From positions 1 through 52,074 of the forward strand of contig CAJUPO010000013.1 of NCBI GenBank assembly GCA_910588145.1: a stretch of 52,074 nt of DNA, written 5' to 3'. The position numbers and the translations under genes are program-made. Within the stretch, counting starts at the first letter, position 1, and each line of letters begins with the position of its first letter. The notes below the pieces were generated by a model. That model was not told the DNA's origin, searched no databases, and saw only the letters and a list, made by a program, of their open reading frames with translations. Below, piece after piece: positions 8,368 to 13,632 of the stretch. Origin of the DNA: an uncultured Oscillospiraceae bacterium (lineage in GTDB: Bacteria; Bacillota; Clostridia; Oscillospirales; Ruminococcaceae).

Positions 8368-8667
8368 ATGATTGATTTCATATATATCTTGATTTTGTTA
8401 GTCCTTTTGGGATTAGCAGCTGCTTTGTTCTTGAACAAAACAAATCATAAGGATTATGATTTAGAAGATATTCTAAAACAACAGGAGGAATTAAAATCAA
8501 TGCTTGAATGCTTATCCAATGAGTATAGCTGTTCTGATTCTAAGTTTTATAATGAAAACCTTTTCCTTAAACATCAGAATGAAACGCTGACCGCTGAAAA
8601 CACTGAACTAAAGAATATTATTTTAAAGCTTTCTTATGAAAATCAAAATAACGATACGCAGCTATAA
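8368..8667 (+). CDS. Small membrane-anchored coiled-coil protein
   Basis: A 99-residue protein with an N-terminal membrane segment (IDFIYILILLVLLGLAAALFL) followed by about 70 residues of polar helix with heptad-like hydrophobics (DILKQQEELKSML ... LTAENTELKNIILKL). ATG 8368 follows AAGGAGG and is only 10 bases after the methylase stop, so the two are co-transcribed. The frame is open further upstream, but that part overlaps the methylase. No family recognised. It ends immediately before palindrome copy 2. Confidence 0.75.
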   Translation: MIDFIYILILLVLLGLAAALFLNKTNHKDYDLEDILKQQEELKSMLECLSNEYSCSDSKFYNENLFLKHQNETLTAENTELKNIILKLSYENQNNDTQL

Positions 8668-8668
8668 T

Positions 8669-8687
8669 AATTCGCCACTGGCGAATT
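8669..8687. repeat. 19-bp palindrome, copy 2
   Basis: AATTCGCCACTGGCGAATT; one base near the centre differs from the other copies, arms intact. It lies between the membrane-protein gene and the promoter of the first small peptide gene (-35 begins 20 bases to the right). Confidence 0.9.
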
Positions 8688-8706
8688 ATACAGTATATCA
8701 CTTTCT

Positions 8707-8735
8707 TTGACATAATATTTCATGTGTGATATAAT
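8707..8735 (+). promoter_or_regulatory. Promoter of peptide gene 1
   Basis: TTGACA and TATAAT separated by 17 bases, a consensus sigma-A promoter. The transcript would begin near 8742 with GTCGGCTTCTTCCGTC. The leader CTTCTTCC and GGAAGGAG form an 8-bp stem with one G-U pair that hides the Shine-Dalgarno sequence. Confidence 0.85.
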
Positions 8736-8776
8736 AATTATTGTCGGCTTCTTCCGTCAGGAAGGAGGTGAGTGTT

Positions 8777-8860
8777 TTGACAATTTTAATCTCATTCGTT
8801 CTTTCTGTTATGGCAAGTATAGTCGGTTACTATATTTGCAAGTGGATTGACAGGAAGTAG
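8777..8860 (+). CDS. Fst-like hydrophobic peptide 1 (candidate type I toxin)
   Basis: A 27-residue peptide: a hydrophobic stretch (TILISFVLSVMASIVGYYIC) and a charged end KWIDRK. TTG at 8777 is the best start, 8 bases after AGGAGG; a GTG nearer the site would leave no spacing. The shape (one membrane helix plus basic tail), SD-sequestering leader, shared terminator and opposing antisense promoter match type I toxins of the Fst/par kind. The start region (TTAATCTCATTCGT at 8786-8799) is repeated at 8931-8944 within the antisense RNA. Toxicity is inferred from architecture. Confidence 0.7.
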   Translation: MTILISFVLSVMASIVGYYICKWIDRK

Positions 8861-8876
8861 CCCGACAAATCCCAAT

Positions 8877-8913
8877 AAAAAACTTCCCAGAGTTGCAGCT
8901 CTGGGAAGTTTTT
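8877..8913. terminator. Two-way terminator shared by peptide gene 1 and its antisense RNA
   Basis: The stem ACTTCCCAGAG / CTCTGGGAAGT has A residues before and T residues after it, so it can terminate both converging transcripts, as in Fst-type par loci. Confidence 0.85.
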
Positions 8914-8948
8914 GCGTTAAGTGCTTTGACTTAATCTCATTCGTGGTT
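8877..8948 (-). ncRNA. Antisense RNA of peptide gene 1 (candidate antitoxin RNA)
   Basis: A minus-strand promoter (-35 at 8978-8983, -10 at 8955-8960, 17-base spacer) would start an RNA near 8948 that ends at the two-way terminator 8877-8913 (CTTCCCAGAG / CTCTGGGAAG with flanking A and T runs). Its 5' end is complementary to 14 bases of the toxin start region through the direct repeat, and its 3' end overlaps the toxin mRNA terminator. Confidence 0.7.
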
Positions 8949-8995
8949 ATAATTATTATACACCACATACTTATTATTGTCAAGTGGTTTCAGTT

Positions 8996-9014
8996 AATTC
9001 GCCATTGGCGAATT
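8996..9014. repeat. 19-bp palindrome, copy 3
   Basis: AATTCGCCATTGGCGAATT. Its left flank, about 40 bases with the antisense promoter and CAAGTGGTTTCAGTT, is nearly the same as the left flank of copy 5. Confidence 0.9.
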
Positions 9015-9037
9015 AATAGACAGTATCATACTTCCTT

Positions 9038-9066
9038 TTGACATATTATTACATATATGCTATAAT
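9038..9066 (+). promoter_or_regulatory. Promoter of peptide gene 2
   Basis: TTGACA and TATAAT with a 17-base spacer. The sequence from the palindrome to the promoter resembles that of module 1. The transcript leader runs about 105 bases to the start codon. Confidence 0.85.
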
Positions 9067-9178
9067 ATAAATCAAGGCATACCTTAAACGGTAGGCGGTT
9101 GTTTCCTCCTTACGCCACAAGCTGATTAATCGTCCCCTTTTCGGGCAGGCGAAATAAGCCGGCAGGGAGGTGATAGTT

Positions 9179-9256
9179 ATGGACATTGTTTACATAGTTC
9201 TTACTATCCTGCTTCTTGTTGCATTAAACGATGTAATTAAGAACATAAAAAAATAA
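9179..9256 (+). CDS. Hydrophobic 25-residue peptide 2 (candidate type I toxin)
   Basis: A peptide of 25 residues, MDIVYIVLTILLLVALNDVI and then KNIKK: one membrane helix with a lysine-rich end. ATG 9179 follows GGGAGGTGATAGTT, the same ribosome-site block as the minus-strand peptide at 11255-11344. An opposing promoter and a shared terminator overlapping its stop codon indicate a type I toxin-antitoxin layout, closer to TxpA/BsrG holin-like peptides than to peptides 1 and 3. Too short for a homology claim. Confidence 0.65.
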   Translation: MDIVYIVLTILLLVALNDVIKNIKK

Positions 9257-9333
9257 ACCGCCCCAGCTACCAACTTAAGCGGTTTATTAACTACTTATGA
9301 GGAAGCAACCGTCTATCAGTATGCCTCTTTTAT
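9252..9333 (-). ncRNA. Antisense RNA opposing peptide gene 2
   Basis: Minus-strand promoter with -35 at 9362-9367 and -10 at 9340-9345 (16-base spacer). The RNA would start near 9333 and end at the stem AAACCGC / GCGGTTT (9255-9285), which on this strand is followed by TTTATTTTTTT. Its 5' part (GGCATAC ... ACGGTTG, CTTCCTC) resembles the 5' part of the toxin mRNA itself, that is, an inverted rather than direct repeat in DNA. Confidence 0.6.
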
Positions 9334-9371
9334 ATTTATATTATACCATATTTACAGTGTTTGTCAAGTAT

Positions 9372-9390
9372 AATTCGCCATTGGCGAATT
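9372..9390. repeat. 19-bp palindrome, copy 4
   Basis: AATTCGCCATTGGCGAATT, five bases beyond the antisense promoter of module 2. Confidence 0.9.
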
Positions 9391-9399
9391 ATTATATAT

Positions 9400-9481
9400 A
9401 CAACTAAACCTCCGGTTAACACCAGAGGTTTCATTGTGTAGAAAAAAATTCTTTCATTTTATTATTTTGGATTTCTCCAAT
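9400..9481 (-). ncRNA. Possible orphan antisense-type small RNA
   Basis: On the minus strand TTTACA (9511-9516) and TATAAT (9488-9493), 17 bases apart, precede a short transcript ending at the AAACCTC / GAGGTTT stem (9406-9431). The size and layout match the antitoxin RNAs nearby, but no peptide gene opposes it. It may be what is left of a decayed module. Confidence 0.45.
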
Positions 9482-9549
9482 GTCTATATTATATCATATT
9501 TCTACATTTTTGTAAATGATTTTATTTCTACTTCTTTCGACATTATTTT

Positions 9550-9578
9550 TTGACATAATTTTTAATGTATGGTATAAT
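9550..9578 (+). promoter_or_regulatory. Promoter of peptide gene 3
   Basis: TTGACA and TATAAT, 17-base spacer. The leader after it (TTGTCGGCTTCTTCCGTCAG then GAAGGAGGTGA) is the same as in module 1, including the SD-hiding stem. Confidence 0.85.
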
Positions 9579-9620
9579 AAGGCTATTGTCGGCTTCTTCC
9601 GTCAGGAAGGAGGTGAACGC

Positions 9621-9716
9621 ATGGAATATTTGATTACTTTTGTTATATCTGTTGTGGCTCGTGTAGCTGGTAACTACATAAGCAAGTGGTTAGACAGATT
9701 AAAGTCCGACAAGTAG
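9621..9716 (+). CDS. Fst-like hydrophobic peptide 3 (candidate type I toxin)
   Basis: A 31-residue peptide: MEYLITFVISVVARVAGNYI, then SKWLDRLKSDK. It is a paralogue of peptide 1 (shared pattern SVxAxVxxYIxKWxDR). ATG 9621 follows GGAAGGAGGTGAACGC. Its start region is repeated in the antisense RNA: ACGCATGGA at 9617-9625 and 9774-9782, TGATTACTTTTGT at 9631-9643 and 9789-9801. Toxic function is inferred from the Fst/par-like layout. Confidence 0.75.
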   Translation: MEYLITFVISVVARVAGNYISKWLDRLKSDK

Positions 9717-9728
9717 CCCATTTTAAGT

Positions 9729-9767
9729 AAAAGAAAAACCAGAGGGGGCAACCTCTGGTTTTTCTTT
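9729..9767. terminator. Two-way terminator of module 3
   Basis: Stem AAAACCAGAGG-type / CCTCTGGTTTT with A and T runs on both sides; serves converging sense and antisense transcripts. Confidence 0.8.
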
Positions 9768-9805
9768 GCGTGTACGCATGGATTCTGCTGATTACTTTTG
9801 TGGTT
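9729..9805 (-). ncRNA. Antisense RNA of peptide gene 3 (candidate antitoxin RNA)
   Basis: Minus-strand promoter with -35 at 9835-9840 and -10 at 9812-9817 (17-base spacer), almost the same as that of module 1. The RNA would start near 9805 and end at the two-way terminator 9729-9767 (AACCAGAGG / CCTCTGGTT). It carries two blocks, 9 and 13 bases, complementary to the toxin start codon region. Confidence 0.72.
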
Positions 9806-9852
9806 ATATTCATTATACACTACATACTTATTATTGTCAAGTGGTTTCAGTT

Positions 9853-9871
9853 AATTCGCCATTGGCGAATT
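9853..9871. repeat. 19-bp palindrome, copy 5
   Basis: AATTCGCCATTGGCGAATT. It abuts the stop codon of the minus-strand dockerin gene, just as copy 1 abuts the helicase fragment. Confidence 0.9.
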
Positions 9872-11035
9872 TTAAGATAAAGGACCTCCCCACATAACAT
9901 ATATTTCATAATTATTGTGTCCTAAATGCTTCCACTTTATTGTGAAATCCGAATATTTCTCAAAATCTTCACGAGTATATCCATACCATTCAATGGCTTC
10001 TTTACATGATGATTCCACTCTGAACATTGCTGATTTAGCCGCTTCTGAAGCTTTGCTATCATAACGAAATGGGTAATAACCATGTTGATTATAATAGTAA
10101 TCCATATCTGAAATGTATATAGCAGGAACATTCCATGAATAATTCCATTCATTTACATCATCTTTAAAATAAACTCTCTCTTTAGGTATTCCGTATATTG
10201 CCGCCTTGTAGACTATACAGTCATTTACATATTTCTTTAATCCTGCTATTGTATTTGTGTTATAGTCCTTTTCCTTTGGCATATGCAGGGTCGGTCTTAC
10301 AGGCTTCGGTTCCGGTGCAAATTCATTGGATTTTCTCGCTATCCATATGGCGTCAAATACATCAATCTGATTTTTCGGTGAGGACATATCTGATAAAAAG
10401 TATCTCAGGGTGTTTTCTTCTATCGGAAATTTAGGGTTCGATACTGTATATCTTGCTATATACACTGCGTCGAATACATCTATTTCATGATCCAAATTTG
10501 TATCGCCCTTTAATCCTATCTGCACTGCTATTTCCCTGGCATAACTTTCACCGTTATATGTTACAGTATACTTTGCTATATAGTCAAAGGTCTTGTTATC
10601 GTAGCTTGGAACATTATCATACTTTACTTCTGCTTCTTCTGTTACATCAATACCATCGTAGTAAACTACTATTCCTGTCTTGTCAAATTCCTTTTCATCG
10701 GAATAATAGAACCTCCTTGCATTGCTGTCACCTATCATTATTCCGGTTACGATCGGTTCGGTTGTTGTCACTTCTGGTTCAGTTGTTGTTTCAACCGTTG
10801 TTGATTCTGTAACATCCGTCACAATGACTTCCGTACTGGTTGTTTGGGTTTCTTCTTCAATTACTGCGGTAGTTTCAGTTTCTACTGATTCCGTTGTATC
10901 TTCCTCCGGAATTGTTGTTGTTACTGCTTGTTCTGTTACTTCCGGTATACTTTCACTTTCTTCTGCCGACACAGACATGGCTAACAGTATTGCACCTGCT
11001 ATTACCGCACCTGCTAATAATTTAACCTTTCTCAT
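9872..11035 (-). CDS. Secreted dockerin protein with Ig-like domain
   Basis: A 387-residue exported protein. A signal peptide (residues 1-24, LLAGAVIAGAILLAMSVSA) is followed by a Thr/Glu-rich linker (25-95) and an Ig-like domain (about 97-178, with DGIDVTEEAEVKYDN and YTVTYNGES). A dockerin follows, with two calcium-loop repeats: GDTNLDHEIDVFDAVYIARY and a weaker DMSSPKNQIDVFDAIWIARK. The C-terminal 130 residues are not recognised. Dockerins bind cohesins of cellulosomal scaffoldins, so this is likely a cellulosome accessory; the C-terminal domain carries the unknown activity. ATG follows GGAGGGAATGAAAT. The gene lies between peptide modules and is mobile-element cargo by position. Confidence 0.82.
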   Translation of the reverse strand: MRKVKLLAGAVIAGAILLAMSVSAEESESIPEVTEQAVTTTIPEEDTTESVETETTAVIEEETQTTSTEVIVTDVTESTTVETTTEPEVTTTEPIVTGIMIGDSNARRFYYSDEKEFDKTGIVVYYDGIDVTEEAEVKYDNVPSYDNKTFDYIAKYTVTYNGESYAREIAVQIGLKGDTNLDHEIDVFDAVYIARYTVSNPKFPIEENTLRYFLSDMSSPKNQIDVFDAIWIARKSNEFAPEPKPVRPTLHMPKEKDYNTNTIAGLKKYVNDCIVYKAAIYGIPKERVYFKDDVNEWNYSWNVPAIYISDMDYYYNQHGYYPFRYDSKASEAAKSAMFRVESSCKEAIEWYGYTREDFEKYSDFTIKWKHLGHNNYEIYVMWGGPLS

Positions 11036-11060
11036 ATTTCATTCCCTCCAATTACCTTAG

Positions 11061-11089
11061 ATTATATCATATATACCAGTTTTTGTCAA
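11061..11089 (-). promoter_or_regulatory. Promoter of the dockerin protein gene
   Basis: On the minus strand TTGACA (11084-11089) and TATAAT (11061-11066), 17 bases apart, 26 bases before the start codon. Confidence 0.75.
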
Positions 11090-11147
11090 TTAATAATACT
11101 TTTCCTGTCACTCTTGACTTTTTCTTTTTTTGTGTTATAATTATATA

Positions 11148-11236
11148 TGAAAAAGGTGATTGCTATAAGCGGTTTCCCCAAAAATTTGTGTAAAAGAAAC
11201 ACTGCAACTTTTGAGGAGAAGGCAGTGTTTCTTTTT
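11148..11236 (+). ncRNA. Antisense RNA opposing peptide gene 4
   Basis: Plus-strand TTGACT (11114-11119) and TATAAT (11136-11141), 16 bases apart, would start an RNA near 11148. It ends at the two-way terminator 11192-11236 (GAAACACTGC / GCAGTGTTTC). The 5' end holds GGTGATTGC and GCGGTTTC, the same sequences as at the 5' end of the opposing peptide mRNA. Confidence 0.65.
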
Positions 11237-11254
11237 ATTTATGTAAAAAGAACT

Positions 11255-11344
11255 TTACTTTTTCTTATGAAATATAAGATAGCAAAGAGAGATAACTCCT
11301 GTGAGCATTGTTACGAATTCAAATAATTCTGAAAATGTCACCAT
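11255..11344 (-). CDS. Holin-like 29-residue peptide 4 (candidate type I toxin)
   Basis: MVTFSELFEFVTMLTGVISL then CYLIFHKKK: acidic-hydrophobic start, one membrane helix and a lysine tail, as in the TxpA/BsrG-type putative holin-like toxins. ATG follows GGGAGGTGATAGCT, and the leader hairpin at 11354-11369 (CTCCCT, GAAA loop, AGGGAG) covers that ribosome site. An antisense RNA converges on it with a shared terminator. Function is inferred from layout and peptide shape. Confidence 0.7.
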   Translation of the reverse strand: MVTFSELFEFVTMLTGVISLCYLIFHKKK

Positions 11345-11405
11345 AGCTATCACCTCCCTTTTCAGGGAGAAACCGCCTTTTCGTTTATGCAATCACCTTA
11401 CTTTG

Positions 11406-11435
11406 ATTATACCATAAACGTTTATTTTTTGTCAA
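11406..11435 (-). promoter_or_regulatory. Promoter of peptide gene 4
   Basis: Minus strand TTGACA (11430-11435) and TATAAT (11406-11411), 18-base spacer. The transcript starts near 11399 with GGTGATTGCATAAACG. Confidence 0.75.
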
Positions 11436-11528
11436 ATAATATTTTTTATTTTTCCTGTTCTGTATTTTTTCATAGAATCCTGTATAAATTACACTTGATT
11501 TTTTAGTATCTTGTATTATAATTATACA

Positions 11529-11593
11529 TAAGATTAAAAATCCACCTATTTTTCATGAAAAGAATCAGTGCTTTTGTCGCTGATTCTTTTTTT
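11529..11593 (+). ncRNA. Possible second orphan antisense-type small RNA
   Basis: TTGATT (11495-11500) and TATAAT (11517-11522), 16-base spacer, precede a roughly 65-base transcript ending at the stem AGAATCAG / CTGATTCT with a T run (11558-11593). The promoter block TATAATTATAnAT resembles that of the antisense RNA at 11148. No opposing peptide gene is seen. The same stem is also a plausible terminator for the truncated parB on the minus strand. Confidence 0.4.
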
Positions 11594-11594
11594 A

Positions 11595-12338
11595 TTACAG
11601 ATAACTTTCTAATGCTTTTTCTATCGTATCCAGTATTGTTTTAGGTTGTGTATCTTTGTCAAAGAACCTTTCATAAAATTCAGGCTTCAGCTTTATTGTA
11701 CGGCTTTTCTTTTCATCAGGAATCAATATTGAATATATTTCTATTTCCATGCGTTCTATTTCAGGATTTTCATTAAAAACTGTTCTAAGCTGCCTTGCTT
11801 TTCTTATATCAACCTTAACCGCCATATTTCCGTCAGTATCTTTCAGAAGCTTATACAAAAGCTTTTGTCCTTCTTCCGGTATATATGACAGATCAACCGC
11901 TGCCCTGACTGACAGTTCTCTGCTGTCTACCCATGGCTTTAACTCAGGCACAAGCTTGCTGATCCGAATAAGACGAGCTGCCGTATCCTTTCCCAGTCCG
12001 TATTCCTTTCCTGCCTGTTCAAGCTTGCTTTCAGGCTTTCCCTCCATTACTGCAAGTTCCTGAGCTATTTCGCTTGCCTTTTCCTTTGAAAACAACTCTG
12101 AATGATATGCCGCTATTACTGCCGCCTGTTCCGTTATTTTTATTTCATTGAATCCTCTTTGAAGCAGATTGGTAAATGCTATATATATCTGCGCTTCATT
12201 CTCTGTAAGATTTTCTTTGATTATTGCCGGACAAGTTATCTTCCCTGCGTCCTGACTGCACCTGCAGCGGTTATTTCCTGCAAGTATTTCATACTTTCCA
12301 ACTTCTTCTGGATCAGGACGTACTATTAACGGCTGCAT
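11595..12338 (-). pseudogene. N-terminally truncated ParB-like protein
   Basis: A 247-residue frame that begins in the middle of a ParB domain: MQPLIVRPDPEEVGKYEILA, then GNNRCRCSQDAGKITCPAII. It continues through the usual NLLQRGFNEIK and helix-turn-helix (AGKEYGLGKDTAARLIRISK) segments. Complete ParB proteins have about 40 residues before this point. The frame upstream reads YNFFWLKSLLFSQV, unrelated to ParB, and there is no ribosome site at the ATG. The gene was therefore cut at its 5' end, probably by the rearrangement that placed the small plus-strand genes at 12406 onward beside it. Confidence 0.7.
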
Positions 12339-12405
12339 TACTTGAGAAAATAAGAGAGATTTTAGCCAGAAGAAGTTATAAAAATAGAAGAATGAGGTGT
12401 ATAAA

Positions 12406-12516
12406 ATGTTGAATTTATTAGTGGGAATAATAATAGGCGGTAATTTAGGAGTATTTATAATGGCATTAATTAATGCCGGAGGACAGATTGATAAAGAAGA
12501 AGTAAGGCATAAATAA
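12406..12516 (+). CDS. DUF3789-like small membrane protein
   Basis: A 36-residue peptide: a glycine-rich membrane segment (NLLVGIIIGGNLGVFIMALI) followed by NAGGQIDKEEVRHK. This matches the pattern of DUF3789 proteins (membrane segment with G..G and VxxMALxxAG), common near relaxase genes on Firmicute elements; function unknown. ATG 12406 follows GAGGTGTATAAA. Confidence 0.65.
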   Translation: MLNLLVGIIIGGNLGVFIMALINAGGQIDKEEVRHK

Positions 12517-12518
12517 AA

Positions 12519-12920
12519 TTGTTAAGGAGAGTATACTATGACAGCAAAAGAATAGAAAAGGTTGAAACAGCATTAAATTCGCCGTTTGGCAGGGTGAAAC
12601 TGAAAATCAATGAATATAACATTGATATTGGAATTGTTCTTGATAAGCCTCTTAAATATTGCTATGCTGTATACATAGATGGCATATTTAAAGACAAGTG
12701 GTTATTGGAGGATTGTGAAATACGCAGAAGATTTTGTCAGAAGCATACTAAATCGCTGTTAAATGCTAAAGGAAAACAAAAACTTAAACGTGAAAGAAAA
12801 GAGATTAGAGAACAGGTAATAAAAAATACAACATATGAATGGTATGAACCTTACTTTAGTTCCTTCCGAACATTAAAAGCACATTTTATTAAGAATAATA
12901 ATTCTATTGAATTGGTTTAA
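12519..12920 (+). CDS. Conserved mobile-element protein, apparently frameshifted at its start
   Basis: The frame encodes about 130 residues: ETALNSPFGRVKLKINEYNI, DKPLKYCYAVYIDGIFKDKW, a basic middle, and ending FRTLKAHFIKNNNSIELV. No function known. The only start in this frame, TTG 12519, overlaps its own ribosome site. The good site AAGGAGAG instead points to ATG 12538, which stops after five codons (MTAKE). Adding one A to the run at 12546-12549 would give MTAKRIEKVETALNSPF, a natural start. It may be a real mutation, a sequencing error or a slippage site. Confidence 0.55.
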   Translation: MLRRVYYDSKRIEKVETALNSPFGRVKLKINEYNIDIGIVLDKPLKYCYAVYIDGIFKDKWLLEDCEIRRRFCQKHTKSLLNAKGKQKLKRERKEIREQVIKNTTYEWYEPYFSSFRTLKAHFIKNNNSIELV

Positions 12921-13115
12921 TAACACTGCAAGAGCTTCCGCACAAGCAAGCATGCAGGATATGAATATTATATAACCCAATCTTTTTAGATAATACTTTA
13001 TTCTTGTTTCCATATTAACTTTGAATCGGCATTCTTTACAAATGTACTTGTTTTTAAACTGTTTTAAATCATCTTCATTTCCACAGAATCTGCACATTTT
13101 ATCAAAACTTTTCAT
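12873..13115 (-). CDS. Small zinc-ribbon membrane protein
   Basis: An 80-residue protein with two Cys pairs (CRFCGNEDD and YICKECRFK, probable zinc ribbon, residues 8-35) and a membrane segment (YIIFISCMLACAEALAVLL, about 48-66). ATG 13115 follows AAAGGAGTATTAAAA; the frame is open further upstream but without a ribosome site. Its 3' end overlaps that of the plus-strand gene at 12519-12920 by 48 bases. It resembles in layout the protein at 13606-13791. No family recognised. Confidence 0.6.
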   Translation of the reverse strand: MKSFDKMCRFCGNEDDLKQFKNKYICKECRFKVNMETRIKYYLKRLGYIIFISCMLACAEALAVLLNQFNRIIILNKMCF

Positions 13116-13182
13116 TTTTAATACTCCTTTGCAAAATAATATAAAATATGTTAAAATATAACAAAAAGAAATGAGGCTTATT

Positions 13183-13632
13183 ATGATAGATAATATTAAA
13201 AATTTTTTTAAGCTAAAACTACCTATTCCCATAATTTACACAATTATAATCATATTTTATTTAACTTTAATTGATAGTCAAGACAGTGATTATATTGTAG
13301 AATTTCTTATTTCCCACTTATTTCATTCATACAAAATATTAAAGTTTATTGACTTACTTACTGCAAATATTGTTAGGGTATTTTGGGTTATTCTTGCTTG
13401 TATAGATAATGATACTATAACTAAAGATAATGTTTATTTACATATTATTTTAAATAATTTTCGATCCTTAACATTATATATATCAGCCTTAAAATTATTT
13501 ACTTATTTTTTAATTAACTATAAAACAGATATTTTTATTAACTTAAAAAAAATCCTAATAGTAATAATGGCAATTGCAGCTTTGTATATTATATTTAATT
13601 TTATATTAAAAAAGATTTATGGCAACAAATAA
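13183..13632 (+). CDS. Integral membrane protein of unknown function
   Basis: A 149-residue, very hydrophobic protein with probably four membrane segments (IPIIYTIIIIFYLTLI; ANIVRVFWVILACI; LYISALKLFTYFLI; LIVIMAIAALYIIFNFIL) and a lysine-rich end. ATG 13183 follows ATGAGG at 6 bases; ATG 13171 is part of that site. Extremely AT-rich. Its end overlaps convergently by 27 bases with the zinc-ribbon gene at 13606-13791. Not recognised. Confidence 0.6.
   Translation: MIDNIKNFFKLKLPIPIIYTIIIIFYLTLIDSQDSDYIVEFLISHLFHSYKILKFIDLLTANIVRVFWVILACIDNDTITKDNVYLHIILNNFRSLTLYISALKLFTYFLINYKTDIFINLKKILIVIMAIAALYIIFNFILKKIYGNK

Noticed and set aside
8669..9871. CRISPR array
   Set aside because: The palindromic repeats are 19 bp and spaced unevenly (327 to 481 bp, once 1193 bp), with genes between them and no cas genes.
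7476..9871. Integron cassette array
   Set aside because: The repeats lack the size and bulged structure of attC sites and no tyrosine integron integrase is in the window; only the cassette-like layout is kept as a hypothesis.
10453..11060. Long plus-strand frames rich in Leu/His or Ser/Val opposite the dockerin gene
   Set aside because: They are mirror images of the Thr/Glu-rich linker and have no ribosome site; the minus-strand frame has a signal peptide and dockerin.
12571..12592. Sixth copy of the 19-bp palindrome
   Set aside because: AATTCGCCGTTTGGCAG matches only one arm and is inside a coding frame (NSPFG).
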